Positions 53,101 through 62,065 of a stretch of DNA of 64,000 nucleotides are shown here, piece by piece; the first letter of the stretch is position 1; every line of letters begins with the position of its first letter. This DNA comes from Clostridium sp. C105KSO13 (lineage in GTDB: Bacteria > Bacillota > Clostridia > Lachnospirales > Lachnospiraceae). Position numbers and translations under genes: made by a program. The notes beneath the pieces are model-generated. The model did no database searches and was not told where the DNA came from. It worked only from the letters and a program-made list of their open reading frames with translations. The stretch spans positions 1 to 64,000 of the forward strand of contig NZ_FBWL01000169.1 in assembly GCF_001517425.1 (NCBI RefSeq), in the 5' to 3' direction.

Positions 53101-53724
53101 GAAATACGGAAACTGGGTGATGTAAATGTCAACGCAATCGATGATTATAAAAACATTTCTGAGCGCTATGAGTTTCTAAAAGGGCAGCATGATGACCTTG
53201 TGGAGGCTGAAGGTACACTGCTTAAGATTATTGATGAGCTGGATGAGGCCATGAGAAAGCAGTTTGAGGAACAATTTGCTCTAATCTCCAAGGAGTTCGA
53301 CAGTGTATTCAAACAACTTTTCGGAGGGGGAAAGGGAACCCTGGAACTTATGGAGGACGAGGACATACTGGAAGCGGGAATCAGAATCATTGCACAGCCG
53401 CCTGGAAAGAAACTGCAGAATATGATGCAGCTTTCCGGCGGGGAAAAGGCACTGACAGCAATTTCTCTGTTGTTTGCCATCCAGAACCTGAAGCCATCCC
53501 CCTTTTGCCTGCTGGATGAAATTGAAGCTGCTCTGGACGATAACAACGTAATGCGGTTTGCGCAATATCTGCACAAACTGACAAAGCATACTCAATTTAT
53601 TGTTATTACACACAGAAGAGGCACCATGACAGCCGCAGACAGGCTATACGGTATTACAATGCAGGAAAAAGGTGTGTCTACACTCGTCTCCGTGGATTTG
53701 CTGGAAGAGGAGCTAGATAAATAA
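50164..53724 (+). CDS. smc: Chromosome segregation protein SMC
   Basis: The 1186-residue ATPase of bacterial condensin. Walker A GPNGSGKSN at 31-39; long coiled coils about 170-500 and 680-1010 flank a hinge near 510-670 with GIIGVVADIIKV-like and SMTGGAF segments; the C-terminal head has signature LSGGEKALTAISLLFAI and Walker B FCLLDEIEAALDD. Length and architecture are normal. Central gene of rnc-smc-ftsY. Followed by a 116-base structured-looking spacer. Confidence 0.98.
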   Translation: MYLKSIEVQGFKSFAHKIKFEFHNGITGIVGPNGSGKSNVADAVRWVLGEQRVKQLRGGTMQDVIFSGTENRKPLSYASVAITLDNADHKLPVEFEEVTVTRKLYRSGESEYLINGAGCRLKDINEMFYDTGIGKEGYSIIGQGQIDKILSGKPEERRELFDEAAGIVKFKRRKNLSVKKLEEERLNLTRVNDILAELEKQIGPLKRQSEAAKEYLKKKEELKAFDINMFLLETQRIKDQINNLEGKFKIVSDELEEANAKYADMKTEYEAIEHEVDEIELSIEKARSQLNETTLLKQQLEGQIDLLKEQINTIRINDEHYDKRLATIRVEIETRQNQRDKLVAEQATAKAKLEEISKSNAKAKEELIHVQTRIASETAEIEQSKAEVIELLNNRASTRAKIQHYTTTQEQLSVRKAELGRMILEMSGETEKQASLLAEYESELKRISSEIAVYAEKINENEKEIENFQQELSKKQEQLRIGQTAYHRESSRLESLKNITERYDGYGNSIRKVMSNKDREKGLIGVVADIIKVDKEYEIAIETALGGSIQNIVTDNEDTAKRMIAYLKQNKFGRATFLPLTSMHGGADIRQKEVMNEKGVIGPANKLVHVEPQFQRLADQLLGRTLVVDHIDNGIRIARKYRQSLRLVTLDGELMNPGGSMTGGAFKSSSNLLSRRREIEEFEKTVKMLKKEMDDCEQAVKEVKVKRAACYSTIDELQKKLRNASVVENTARMNVEQVQARQREVSRRYENCLKEQTDLGGRMQELLDNEDSVHMELETSETLEKELNAHIEELQKCLEADREKEAISQKHSEEVHLTFAGLEQHNTFVSENMERIQEEIIKFETELKDLDTNKGNASEEIKEKEVKIKDLRDTIENSKELFEEINVEIKNQMAQRDILNQKHKDFLGQREELSRHMAELDKECYRLNSQKESYEEASEKQINYMWEEYELTYNHALELRNTNLMDLAYIKRQIQVLKGEIRKLGDVNVNAIDDYKNISERYEFLKGQHDDLVEAEGTLLKIIDELDEAMRKQFEEQFALISKEFDSVFKQLFGGGKGTLELMEDEDILEAGIRIIAQPPGKKLQNMMQLSGGEKALTAISLLFAIQNLKPSPFCLLDEIEAALDDNNVMRFAQYLHKLTKHTQFIVITHRRGTMTAADRLYGITMQEKGVSTLVSVDLLEEELDK

Positions 53725-53840
53725 TAACGAAACACCCATGTCACTAAGACGTGAAAGGATCCCGTCTAAGTCGATAGGATGTACTTTTCCACGAGGGCCT
53801 GAAAAGACCAGGTCCAGGTGGCATAAGCAGGAGGAAGAAG
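53725..53840 (+). other. Structured-looking spacer between smc and ftsY
   Basis: This 116-base spacer has no gene but several pairings: AGACG/CGTCT around an 11-base loop, and CCAC...GTGG enclosing GGGCCTG/CAGGTCC (with one G-U). It does not match any riboswitch or the SRP RNA core that I know. It ends in the ftsY ribosome site AGGAGG. Confidence 0.4.
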
Positions 53841-54782
53841 ATGGAAGAAAAACAGGGGTTTTTTAAGCGGCTGGTGGCCGGACTGACGAAAACGAGAGAT
53901 CATATTGTCTCCGGCATGGATAGTGTGTTTTCTGGGTTTTCTAAAATAGATGATGAATTTTATGAGGAGCTGGAAGAAATACTGATCATGGGGGATCTGG
54001 GTGTAAAAACCACCATGGAGATTATTGATGATCTGAAGGTAAAGGTGAAAGAACAGCATATTAAAGAACCTATAGAATGCAGGCAGCTTGTGATTGACAG
54101 CATTAGGGAGCAAATGAAGACGGGTGATACTGCCTATGAATATGAAAACAGGACATCCGTAGTTTTCGTGATCGGAGTCAATGGAGTCGGAAAAACAACA
54201 ACCATTGGAAAATTGGCCGGTAAGTTTCATGTGCAGCACAAAAAAGTAATATTGGCTGCAGCCGATACATTCAGGGCAGCGGCGGGAGAACAGCTGAAAG
54301 AATGGGCAAACCGTGCGGAAGTTGATATGATCGGAGGACAGGAGGGGGCAGACCCGGCTTCGGTGGTATATGATGCAGTAGCTGCGGCAAAGGCACGAAA
54401 AGCAGATATTCTTTTGTGTGATACAGCAGGGCGGCTGCACAACAAAAAGAACCTTATGGAAGAATTGCGTAAAATCAACCGTGTCATTGAAAGAGAATAT
54501 CCCGAAGCCTACAAAGAGACTCTTGTAGTATTGGATGCAACTACCGGGCAGAATGCGCTGGCACAGGCAAAAGAGTTCAATGATGTGGCAGATATCACAG
54601 GAGTTATCCTGACAAAAATGGACGGCACCGCAAAGGGCGGCATTGCCGTGGCGATACAGTCGGAGCTGGGACTTCCGGTCAAATATATCGGTGTCGGAGA
54701 GGCAATTGACGATTTGCAGAAGTTTGATGCAGAAGAGTTTGTAAACGCATTATTCTATAGTAGTGGAATCGAGGAAGAATAG
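53841..54782 (+). CDS. ftsY: Signal recognition particle receptor FtsY
   Basis: GTPase that docks SRP-bound ribosomes at the membrane. The 313-residue protein has a short N-terminal helical bundle without the long acidic A domain, as in Bacillus, then the NG domain: VIGVNGVGKTTTIGKLA (P-loop), AADTFRAAAGEQL, DTAGRLHNKKNLMEEL and TKMDGTAKGG. AGGAGG precedes ATG. ftsY follows smc in many Firmicutes. Confidence 0.97.
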   Translation: MEEKQGFFKRLVAGLTKTRDHIVSGMDSVFSGFSKIDDEFYEELEEILIMGDLGVKTTMEIIDDLKVKVKEQHIKEPIECRQLVIDSIREQMKTGDTAYEYENRTSVVFVIGVNGVGKTTTIGKLAGKFHVQHKKVILAAADTFRAAAGEQLKEWANRAEVDMIGGQEGADPASVVYDAVAAAKARKADILLCDTAGRLHNKKNLMEELRKINRVIEREYPEAYKETLVVLDATTGQNALAQAKEFNDVADITGVILTKMDGTAKGGIAVAIQSELGLPVKYIGVGEAIDDLQKFDAEEFVNALFYSSGIEEE

Positions 54783-54805
54783 CAAAAGAAGAAAGAAGGG
54801 GTAAA

Positions 54806-56020
54806 ATGCTGACATTAGAAAAATTTGAAGAAGCCAGTGAAATTGTAAAACAAGTGACCAATCCCACCAAGCTGATATTCAGTGATTATCTCAGTGATAT
54901 GTATGGAGCAAAGGTGTACTTAAAGCCGGAGAACATGCAGCATACCGGAGCTTACAAACTTCGCGGCGCATATTACAAAATCAGTACACTGACTGAAGAA
55001 GAACGGGCAAAGGGATTGATTACCGCATCAGCCGGAAATCACGCGCAGGGTGTGGCATATGCGGCTCAAAAGTTTGGATGCAAAGCAACTATTGTCATGC
55101 CTACGGTGACGCCGCTCATAAAAGTGAACCGTACCAAGAGTTATGGGGCCGAGGTAATTCTTTATGGGGATGTGTATGATGACTCCTGTGCCTATGCATA
55201 TAAGCTTGCCGAGAAACATGGATATACTTTTGTACACCCCTTTGACGACTTGGATGTAGCTACCGGGCAGGGAACCATTGCTATGGAGATTGTGCAGGAG
55301 CTTCCTACTGTGGATTACATTCTGGCACCAATCGGCGGAGGCGGACTTATCACCGGGGTTGCTACTCTGGCAAAGATGCTGAATCCGACAATAAAAGTAA
55401 TCGGTGTGGAACCTACGGAGGCAGCCAGCATGAGTGCGGCTTTGAAGGCAAACAAGGTAGTGAAACTTGAGAGTGCCAATACGATAGCGGACGGTACTGC
55501 AGTAAAAGCAGTGGGAGCTCAGAATCTCCCTTATGTGCAGGAGAATGTGGATGATATTATTTTAGTGGATGACGACGAACTTATCGGTGCCTTTCTGGAT
55601 ATGGTAGAGAACCACAAAATGATCGTTGAAAATTCAGGACTTCTTTCTGTTGCAGCTTTAAAGCAGCTGAACTGTACAGGGAAGAAGGTAGTGTGTATCT
55701 TAAGCGGCGGAAATATGGATGTTATTACTATGTCCTCGGTTGTGCAGCATGGGTTGATAAAAAGGGATCGTATCTTCTCTGTATCGGTACTTTTACCAGA
55801 TAAACCGGGCGAACTGGTAAGCGTTGCTTCAACCATTGCCGATGCTCAGGGCAATGTTATTAAGCTGGAGCACAATCAGTTTGTAAGTACAAACAGGAAT
55901 GCGGCAGTGGAATTGAGAATCACAATGGAAGCATTTGGAACGGAGCACAAACATCAGATTATGGAGGCATTGGAGAAGAAAGGGTTCCGGCCTAAACTAA
56001 TCAGTGCAAAATTATATTGA
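54806..56020 (+). CDS. ilvA: Threonine ammonia-lyase
   Basis: Deaminates threonine to 2-oxobutyrate. A 404-residue fold-type II PLP enzyme: the Schiff-base Lys is in AYKLRGAYYKI (about 51), SAGNHAQGVAYA binds the substrate carboxylate and IGGGGLITGVA the phosphate. A single ACT-type domain occupies about 325-404. This length and layout fit the TdcB-with-ACT or short IlvA group; whether it serves isoleucine synthesis or threonine breakdown is open. It follows ftsY by 23 bases but is functionally unrelated. Confidence 0.92.
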   Translation: MLTLEKFEEASEIVKQVTNPTKLIFSDYLSDMYGAKVYLKPENMQHTGAYKLRGAYYKISTLTEEERAKGLITASAGNHAQGVAYAAQKFGCKATIVMPTVTPLIKVNRTKSYGAEVILYGDVYDDSCAYAYKLAEKHGYTFVHPFDDLDVATGQGTIAMEIVQELPTVDYILAPIGGGGLITGVATLAKMLNPTIKVIGVEPTEAASMSAALKANKVVKLESANTIADGTAVKAVGAQNLPYVQENVDDIILVDDDELIGAFLDMVENHKMIVENSGLLSVAALKQLNCTGKKVVCILSGGNMDVITMSSVVQHGLIKRDRIFSVSVLLPDKPGELVSVASTIADAQGNVIKLEHNQFVSTNRNAAVELRITMEAFGTEHKHQIMEALEKKGFRPKLISAKLY

Positions 56021-56037
56021 CGATAAAATAAAAGATA

Positions 56038-56083
56038 AAAAACTCCTCAGCTTCAGAAAGAGACCTGAAATTGAGGAGTTTTT
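56038..56083. terminator. Bidirectional terminator between ilvA and prs
   Basis: AAAAACTCCTCA and TTCAG pair with CTGAA and TGAGGAGTTTTT around an 8-base loop, between convergent genes. Confidence 0.93.
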
Positions 56084-56087
56084 ATTT

Positions 56088-57266
56088 TTAACGGCTCATG
56101 TGTTTCCTTTCCAAAAGAGCATGTATCTTATCGGTGGGATTCATAACTGCACCGATACTTGTATCATGATTTAGAGAGTCAATGATCAGGGCCAGGAACT
56201 TACTCATGTCCGCTTTTACAAAATACGGTTTTTCATATAATGTGGGAGGAAGGTAGGTGAGATTCGTTGTCACAACCCGGTCTATATATCCTTTTTCGTA
56301 ATATTCATCGAATTTGTTAAAACCATCCGTGAATAGTCCGAAAGTGGTACATACGAAGACCCGCTTCACATGGAATTCTTTGAGCTGTCTGGCAACATCC
56401 AGCATGCTCTCACCGGAAGAAATCATATCATCTACGATGATTACATCCTTACCTTCTACATTATCACCCAGAAATTCATGGGCTACGATAGGGTTTTTGC
56501 CATTCACTACAGTGGAGTAGTCCCGACGCTTGTAGAACATACCCATGTCCACACCGAGAACGTTAGAAAAGTAAACAGCCCGGTGCATGGCACCTTCGTC
56601 AGGGCTGACAATCATTAAATGATCTTTATCTACTTTTAAATCCGGCACTGCACGGAACAAGGCTTTCATGAACTGGTAGGGCGGATTGAAGCTGTCAAAT
56701 CCACTTAAGGGAATTGCATTCTGGACTCTCGGATCATGTGCATCGAAGGTGAGGATATTCGCAACGCCCATGTCTTTTAATTCTTCCAGCGCCAGTGCAC
56801 AATCCAGAGATTCTCTCTTGGTACGCTTGTGCTGGCGGCTTTCGTACAGAAAAGGCATGATAACGTTGATGCGCCGAGCTTTACCTGTGGCAGCGGAGAT
56901 GATACGTTTGAGATCCTGATAATGGTCATCAGGTGACATATGGTTGGTATGTCCATTCAGAGAATAGGTTAAACTATAATTACACACATCCGTCATAACG
57001 AACAAATCTGTTCCACGGATTGTCTCTTTGAGAATTCCCTTTCCCTCACCGGAACCAAACCTGGGACAACTGCAGTCCACCAGATAATTTCTGGACTCGT
57101 AGTTAACGTAAAGAGGGGAAGGGGACTTAATTTCACATATTGTATTTTCACGGAAAGATACAATATAGTCATTGACCTTCTCACCCAGAGCCCTGCAGCT
57201 TTCCATGGCTATGATTTTCAGTGGGGCGACAGGAAGAGTGTTTTCTAATAAATTGATGTTTGACAT
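56088..57266 (-). CDS. prs: Ribose-phosphate pyrophosphokinase
   Basis: Makes PRPP from ribose 5-phosphate and ATP. The 392-residue chain is longer than the usual 310-320, with an N-terminal extension and internal insertions typical of a class seen in Clostridia. The PRPP loop DVIIVDDMISSGESML is clear; VMPFLYESRQHKRTKRESL and TFDAHDPRVQN correspond to the ATP/metal loops. ATAGGAG before ATG. The genome may carry a second, standard-length copy; not visible here. Confidence 0.9.
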   Translation of the reverse strand: MSNINLLENTLPVAPLKIIAMESCRALGEKVNDYIVSFRENTICEIKSPSPLYVNYESRNYLVDCSCPRFGSGEGKGILKETIRGTDLFVMTDVCNYSLTYSLNGHTNHMSPDDHYQDLKRIISAATGKARRINVIMPFLYESRQHKRTKRESLDCALALEELKDMGVANILTFDAHDPRVQNAIPLSGFDSFNPPYQFMKALFRAVPDLKVDKDHLMIVSPDEGAMHRAVYFSNVLGVDMGMFYKRRDYSTVVNGKNPIVAHEFLGDNVEGKDVIIVDDMISSGESMLDVARQLKEFHVKRVFVCTTFGLFTDGFNKFDEYYEKGYIDRVVTTNLTYLPPTLYEKPYFVKADMSKFLALIIDSLNHDTSIGAVMNPTDKIHALLERKHMSR

Positions 57267-57328
57267 GTTTTTCTCCTATGTTTAACGAAGTTTGAGCAGC
57301 TGGAAACTTCAGTTCTTTTACACATATG

Positions 57329-57357
57329 GTTATATCATTTTTCCAGAATAAATTCAA
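57329..57357 (-). promoter_or_regulatory. prs promoter
   Basis: On the minus strand TTGAAT (57357-57352), 17 bases, TATAAC (57334-57329), about 62 bases before the prs ATG. Confidence 0.7.
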
Positions 57358-57484
57358 GTATGCGATTGCAGGACCTGAAAAATCTCTACCATTTTAATTG
57401 GAAATATGGTAAACTTGGAAAGTAATGAATGAATAATATTGAAATAAATTGAGATTTGAGAAGATAGAAAGGCAGCAGATAAAT

Positions 57485-58813
57485 ATGAGTAAACCAGTAG
57501 TAGCGATTGTAGGAAGGCCAAATGTCGGTAAATCTACATTATTCAATGCCCTGGCAGGTGAGATGATTTCTATTGTAAAGGATACACCGGGCATCACACG
57601 TGACAGGATATATGCGGATGTAAATTGGCTGGACAAGGATTTTACCATGATTGATACCGGCGGAATCGAGCCGGACAGTAAGGATGTTATTCTTTCCCAG
57701 ATGAGAGATCAGGCACAAATTGCCATTGATACGGCGGATGTAATTCTTTTCATCACAGATGTAAAACAAGGGCTGGTGGATTCTGATTCCAAGGTGGCAG
57801 ATATGCTGCGGAGATCCAGAAAGCCTGTTGTTCTTGTAGTAAATAAAGTAGACAATTTTGCAAAAACGATGCCGGATATATATGAATTTTACAACCTTGG
57901 AATCGGTGATCCGGTTCCGATTTCAGCAGCATCCCGGCTCGGACTTGGGGATATGCTGGACGTAGTGACAGGGTATTTTCCTGAGAGGGCCGGTGAAGAG
58001 GAAGAGGATGACAGGCCCCGGATTGCAATTGTAGGAAAGCCAAATGTGGGAAAATCTTCTATTATCAATAAATTGCTGGGGGAGAACCGAGTGATTGTTT
58101 CCGATGTGGCAGGGACAACCAGGGATGCGATTGATACAGAGATTGTGCACGGTGGAAGGGAGTATATTTTCATTGACACGGCCGGACTGCGCAGGAAAAG
58201 CAGGATTAAAGAAGAACTGGAACGTTACAGTATTATCAGAACCGTAGCGGCAGTGGAACGTGCAGACGTGGTTCTGCTGATTATTGATGCTGTGGAGGGT
58301 GTGACGGAACAGGATGCAAAGATCGCCGGAATTGCACATGAGCGCGGCAAAGGGATTTTGATTGTCGTAAATAAATGGGATGCTATTGAGAAGCATGATA
58401 AAACCATGAAAGAATATGAAAATAAGATCCGCCAGGTTCTGTCTTATCTGTCTTATGCAGAGATTATGTTTGTCTCAGCTCATACAGGACAACGCCTGTC
58501 TAAGCTTTATGAGAGAATCGATATAATCATTGAGAACCAGACACTGCGGGTGGCTACCGGTGTGCTCAATGAGATCCTGTCGGAAGCTGTTGCCATGCAG
58601 CAGCCCCCCTCTGATAAGGGAAAACGACTAAAATTATACTATATCACACAGGTGTCTGTAAAACCGCCTACGTTCGTTATCTTTGTAAACGACAAGGCAT
58701 TGATGCATTTTTCTTATACCAGATATCTGGAAAATAAAATTCGGGAGGCTTTTGGCTTTCGAGGGACATCATTGAAATTTTTCATCAGGGAGAGAAAGGA
58801 AAAGGAGCAGTAG
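57485..58813 (+). CDS. der: Ribosome assembly GTPase Der (EngA)
   Basis: Tandem-GTPase factor for 50S assembly, 442 residues. First G domain: [15 protein letters not shown] (about 9-23), DTGGIEP, NKVD; second: [32 protein letters not shown]; then a KH-like C-terminal domain. ATG 57485 begins [13 protein letters not shown] as usual; the open frame back to 57449 lacks a site. plsY starts 2 bases after its stop. Confidence 0.97.
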   Translation: MSKPVVAIVGRPNVGKSTLFNALAGEMISIVKDTPGITRDRIYADVNWLDKDFTMIDTGGIEPDSKDVILSQMRDQAQIAIDTADVILFITDVKQGLVDSDSKVADMLRRSRKPVVLVVNKVDNFAKTMPDIYEFYNLGIGDPVPISAASRLGLGDMLDVVTGYFPERAGEEEEDDRPRIAIVGKPNVGKSSIINKLLGENRVIVSDVAGTTRDAIDTEIVHGGREYIFIDTAGLRRKSRIKEELERYSIIRTVAAVERADVVLLIIDAVEGVTEQDAKIAGIAHERGKGILIVVNKWDAIEKHDKTMKEYENKIRQVLSYLSYAEIMFVSAHTGQRLSKLYERIDIIIENQTLRVATGVLNEILSEAVAMQQPPSDKGKRLKLYYITQVSVKPPTFVIFVNDKALMHFSYTRYLENKIREAFGFRGTSLKFFIRERKEKEQ

Positions 58814-58815
58814 TT

Positions 58816-59460
58816 ATGGAACGGGTCATTTGTATTCTGATTGGGTATGCCTGTGGCCTTTTGCAGACAGGGTATCTTGTGGGAAAACTAAATCATATTG
58901 ATATCAGAAAAGCAGGGAGCGGTAATGCAGGCTCTACCAATGCAGTGCGTGTGATGGGGTGGAAGGCCGGGTTTCTTACATTTGCAGGAGATGTGCTGAA
59001 GTGTGTGGCAGCAATTTTTATTGTGCGTTACATGTATGAAGACAGCAATCTTTTGCCTCTGCTGTGTATGTACGCAGGCATTGGCACCACTCTGGGGCAT
59101 AACTTTCCGTTTTATCTTCATTTTAAAGGAGGAAAAGGAATCGCTGTGCTGGCCGGACTTGTATTATCCTTTAACCCGTTGATGGTGCCCATACCGCTGG
59201 CAGCATTTTTGATAGCAGCGATTTTTACAAGGTTTGTATCGTTGGGATCTCTGCTGGCCTCCTCTACATTTTTTCTGGAGGTGCTTGTGTTTGGAGCCCT
59301 GGGAGAATTTAATATGACGGTTCCCTATCGGTATGAGCTTTACATAGTAGTTTTATTACTAACTATTCTGGCATGGTTCAGACATAAAGAAAACATCAAG
59401 CGTCTTCTTGCAGGTACGGAAAATAAATTTGGTTCAGACAGCAAGAAAACGGACAAGTAA
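58816..59460 (+). CDS. plsY: Acyl-phosphate glycerol-3-phosphate acyltransferase PlsY
   Basis: Integral membrane enzyme that puts the first acyl chain on glycerol 3-phosphate using acyl phosphate from PlsX. The 214-residue protein has about six hydrophobic segments and the three motifs GSGNAGSTNAVRVMG, GHNFPFYLHFKGGKGIA and a later GSLLAS-type loop. AAGGAG before ATG. It lies between der and gpsA, the latter supplying its glycerol 3-phosphate. Confidence 0.96.
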   Translation: MERVICILIGYACGLLQTGYLVGKLNHIDIRKAGSGNAGSTNAVRVMGWKAGFLTFAGDVLKCVAAIFIVRYMYEDSNLLPLLCMYAGIGTTLGHNFPFYLHFKGGKGIAVLAGLVLSFNPLMVPIPLAAFLIAAIFTRFVSLGSLLASSTFFLEVLVFGALGEFNMTVPYRYELYIVVLLLTILAWFRHKENIKRLLAGTENKFGSDSKKTDK

Positions 59461-59481
59461 ATAGAAAAAGGGAGGAATATC

Positions 59482-60474
59482 ATGGCAAATGTAAGTGTGT
59501 TGGGAGCCGGAAGCTGGGGAACAGCGCTGTCTCTTTTGCTTCACAACAATGGACATCAGGTTACGGTCTGGTCTATCAGCGAGGAAGAGGTGAAGATGCT
59601 CTCTGAAAAAAGAGAGTACGAGGCAAAACTCCCCGGAGTGAGACTGCCTCGGGAGCTAATCTTTACGAGTAATCTGGAAGAGGCACTCACGGGCAGAGAT
59701 TTTCTTGTGCTGGCAGTGCCGTCACCGTTTACAAGAGAGACTGCGAGAAAGATGAGCCCCTATATAAAAGAAGGACAGATAATTGTAGATGTTGCGAAAG
59801 GCATTGAGGAGACAACTCTGATGACCCTTTCTCAACAGATTAAACAAGAGATACCGCAGGCAGATGTGGCAGTTCTGTCAGGTCCAACTCATGCGGAAGA
59901 AGTGGGAAGAGGACTGCCTACTACCTGTGTCATCGGAGCAAAGACGGAGAAGACTGCAAAATACCTGCAGGATATGTTTATCAGCCGTGTATTCCGTGTG
60001 TATACAAGCCCGGACATGTTAGGGATAGAGCTGGGCGGCTCATTGAAGAATGTGATTGCACTGGCAGCCGGAATTGCCGATGGGATGGGCTATGGAGATA
60101 ACACGAAAGCGGCATTGATCACTAGAGGAATTGCAGAGATAGCAAGGCTTGGAGTGAAAATGGGGGGCAAAATCGAAACATTTACCGGACTTTCCGGAAT
60201 CGGAGATTTAATTGTTACATGCGCCAGCGTGCACAGCCGGAACAGAAAGGCCGGTTATCTTATGGGACAGGGAAAAACCATGTCAGAAGCCATGAAAGAA
60301 GTGAACATGGTGGTGGAAGGAGTCTATTCCGCAAAAGCTGCCGCCAAACTGGCAGAGAAATATCAGGTTCCCATGCCCATTGTAGAGCAAGTCAATAAAG
60401 TCCTGTTTGAAGGAAAAAACCCTGCAGAGGCAGTAGATGAACTAATGCTCCGCGAGGTGAAGAGTGAACATTAA
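59482..60474 (+). CDS. gpsA: Glycerol-3-phosphate dehydrogenase (NAD(P)+)
   Basis: Makes sn-glycerol 3-phosphate from dihydroxyacetone phosphate for phospholipids. The 330-residue enzyme has the Rossmann motif VLGAGSWGTALSLLL at 5-19, VLSGPTHAEEV, ELGGSLKNVIALAAG with the catalytic Lys, and NTKAALITRG. GGGAGG before ATG. Directly upstream of spoIVA, as in Bacillus. Confidence 0.97.
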   Translation: MANVSVLGAGSWGTALSLLLHNNGHQVTVWSISEEEVKMLSEKREYEAKLPGVRLPRELIFTSNLEEALTGRDFLVLAVPSPFTRETARKMSPYIKEGQIIVDVAKGIEETTLMTLSQQIKQEIPQADVAVLSGPTHAEEVGRGLPTTCVIGAKTEKTAKYLQDMFISRVFRVYTSPDMLGIELGGSLKNVIALAAGIADGMGYGDNTKAALITRGIAEIARLGVKMGGKIETFTGLSGIGDLIVTCASVHSRNRKAGYLMGQGKTMSEAMKEVNMVVEGVYSAKAAAKLAEKYQVPMPIVEQVNKVLFEGKNPAEAVDELMLREVKSEH

Positions 60475-60481
60475 ACACCAG

Positions 60482-60510
60482 GAATAATCCCCCTTTTCTG
60501 TGCATACATT
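60482..60510 (+). promoter_or_regulatory. Sigma-E-type promoter for spoIVA
   Basis: GAATAAT (60482-60488), 14 bases, CATACATT (60503-60510), matching the mother-cell sigma-E pattern KMATATT-14-CATACANT. Predicted start near 60516-60518, about 22 bases before the spoIVA ATG. spoIVA is a known sigma-E target in Bacillus. Confidence 0.75.
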
Positions 60511-60531
60511 GGTATAAGCAGAACAAGGGGG
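60489..60531 (+). promoter_or_regulatory. Hairpin covering the spoIVA ribosome site
   Basis: CCCCCTT and TTCTG (60489-60500) pair with CAGAA and AAGGGGG (60519-60531) with one bulged C. The right arm is the spoIVA Shine-Dalgarno sequence. RNA read through from gpsA would fold this; RNA from the sigma-E promoter starts after the left arm and cannot. Confidence 0.7.
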
Positions 60532-60538
60532 TATTTCT

Positions 60539-62011
60539 ATGGATTCATTTCAATTATACAATGATATGAAAGCAAGAACAAACGGAGAGATTTATATTGG
60601 AGTGGTGGGCCCGGTTCGGACAGGCAAGTCAACTTTTATTAAAAGGTTTATGGATCTGCTTGTACTGCCCAATATGACAGATGAACATGCAAAAGAAAGA
60701 ACTAAGGATGAACTGCCACAGTCTGCATCCGGCACAACCATTATGACAACAGAGCCCAAATTTGTCCCCAAGGAGGCCGCTACTATAAAATTATCGGATG
60801 ATGCACAGGTAAAGGTGCGGCTGATTGACTGTGTGGGGTATATGGTGGACGGTGCTTCCGGTCACATTGAAAATGATATGGAGCGCCAGGTCAAGACACC
60901 CTGGTTTGAGTATGAGATTCCATTTACTAAGGCAGCAGCTATAGGAACTCAAAAGGTAATACACGACCACGCGACAATCGGAATCGTGGTCACTACAGAT
61001 GGAAGTATCGGGGATCTGCCAAGGGAGAATTTCATACCGGCAGAAGAAAAAACGATTAAAGAGCTTCAGTCTATCGGCAAACCTTTTATCATTCTTTTGA
61101 ATACCCAGAAACCACATGGGGATGGTGCAAAAGAGCTGCAGGCGGAAATGGAAGAAAAATATGGGGTTTCTGTACTGCCGGTAAACTGTGAGCAGCTTAG
61201 AACAGAGGATATTCACAATATTATGGCACAAGTGTTGTACGAATTTCCTATATCTGAAGTGGAGTTTTATATTCCCAAATGGGTGGAAATGCTGTCAAAA
61301 GACCATCGGATTAAGAAGGATCTGCTGCAAAATGTAAGAGTGATTATGGATGAAATGAAAGATATGCGCAGCACCGCCGGCGGGGCTCCTCAGACGGAAA
61401 GTCCTTACATAGAGAAGGCTAGTGTAGAAAAAATCGAGATGGATACCGGGAAGGTGAAAATCAAGATAGATTTAGCGGACCAGTATTATTATGAGGTACT
61501 CAGTGAACTGACAGGTACAGATATTAAAGGCGAATATGAGTTAATATCTGCCATGAAAGAGCTGGCAGCAATGAAAGAAGAATATACGCAGATAAAAGAC
61601 GCATTTGCCGATGTGAAAATGAAAGGCTACGGAATGGTGAGTCCGAAGAAAGAGGAAATTGTACTAAATGAACCACAGATTATTAAGCAGGGTAACAAAT
61701 ACGGCGTGAAAATCCATTCTGAGGCACCTTCTATTCACATGATAAGGGCAAATATTGAGACAGAGATCGCGCCTATTGTAGGTAATGAAAAACAGGCCCA
61801 GGACCTGGTGGAGTACTTAAAGGCTGAGAGTGAAACACCGGATGGAGTATGGGGAACCAATATATTTGGAAAATCCGTTGAAGATCTGGTGATGGACGGA
61901 ATGCATAATAAGCTGACAATGATCAATGATGAAAGTCAGGTAAAGCTCCAGGATACTATGCAGAAAGTAGTAAACGACAGTAACGGCGGACTGGTGTGCA
62001 TTATCATTTAG
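60539..62011 (+). CDS. spoIVA: Stage IV sporulation protein A
   Basis: The coat morphogenetic ATPase that polymerises on the forespore surface as the base layer of the spore coat. At 490 residues it matches the family length. The N-terminal domain has Walker A GVVGPVRTGKSTFIKRF (about 21-37) and SASGTTIMTTEPKF; LIDCVGYMVDGA is the switch/Walker B region. The C-terminus ends in the short hydrophobic NGGLVCIII, with the family's membrane-targeting tail. Ribosome site AAGGGGG is 7 bases before ATG. Its presence marks the organism as a spore former. Confidence 0.98.
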   Translation: MDSFQLYNDMKARTNGEIYIGVVGPVRTGKSTFIKRFMDLLVLPNMTDEHAKERTKDELPQSASGTTIMTTEPKFVPKEAATIKLSDDAQVKVRLIDCVGYMVDGASGHIENDMERQVKTPWFEYEIPFTKAAAIGTQKVIHDHATIGIVVTTDGSIGDLPRENFIPAEEKTIKELQSIGKPFIILLNTQKPHGDGAKELQAEMEEKYGVSVLPVNCEQLRTEDIHNIMAQVLYEFPISEVEFYIPKWVEMLSKDHRIKKDLLQNVRVIMDEMKDMRSTAGGAPQTESPYIEKASVEKIEMDTGKVKIKIDLADQYYYEVLSELTGTDIKGEYELISAMKELAAMKEEYTQIKDAFADVKMKGYGMVSPKKEEIVLNEPQIIKQGNKYGVKIHSEAPSIHMIRANIETEIAPIVGNEKQAQDLVEYLKAESETPDGVWGTNIFGKSVEDLVMDGMHNKLTMINDESQVKLQDTMQKVVNDSNGGLVCIII

Positions 62012-62033
62012 ACGATCTATATGACTACTTATG

Positions 62034-62055
62034 GAGAGAGCAGATATGCTCTCTC
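62034..62055. terminator. Short hairpin after spoIVA
   Basis: GAGAGAGCA-GATA-TGCTCTCTC, a perfect 9-bp stem, between the convergent spoIVA and RHH genes. No T-run, so termination would be weak. Confidence 0.5.
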
Positions 62056-62065
62056 TAATGAATTG

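Noticed and set aside
53725-53840. Small SRP RNA gene next to ftsY
   Set aside because: The conserved domain IV core (AGGTCCGGAAGGAAGCAGCC-like) is absent; only CAGGTCC resembles it by chance.
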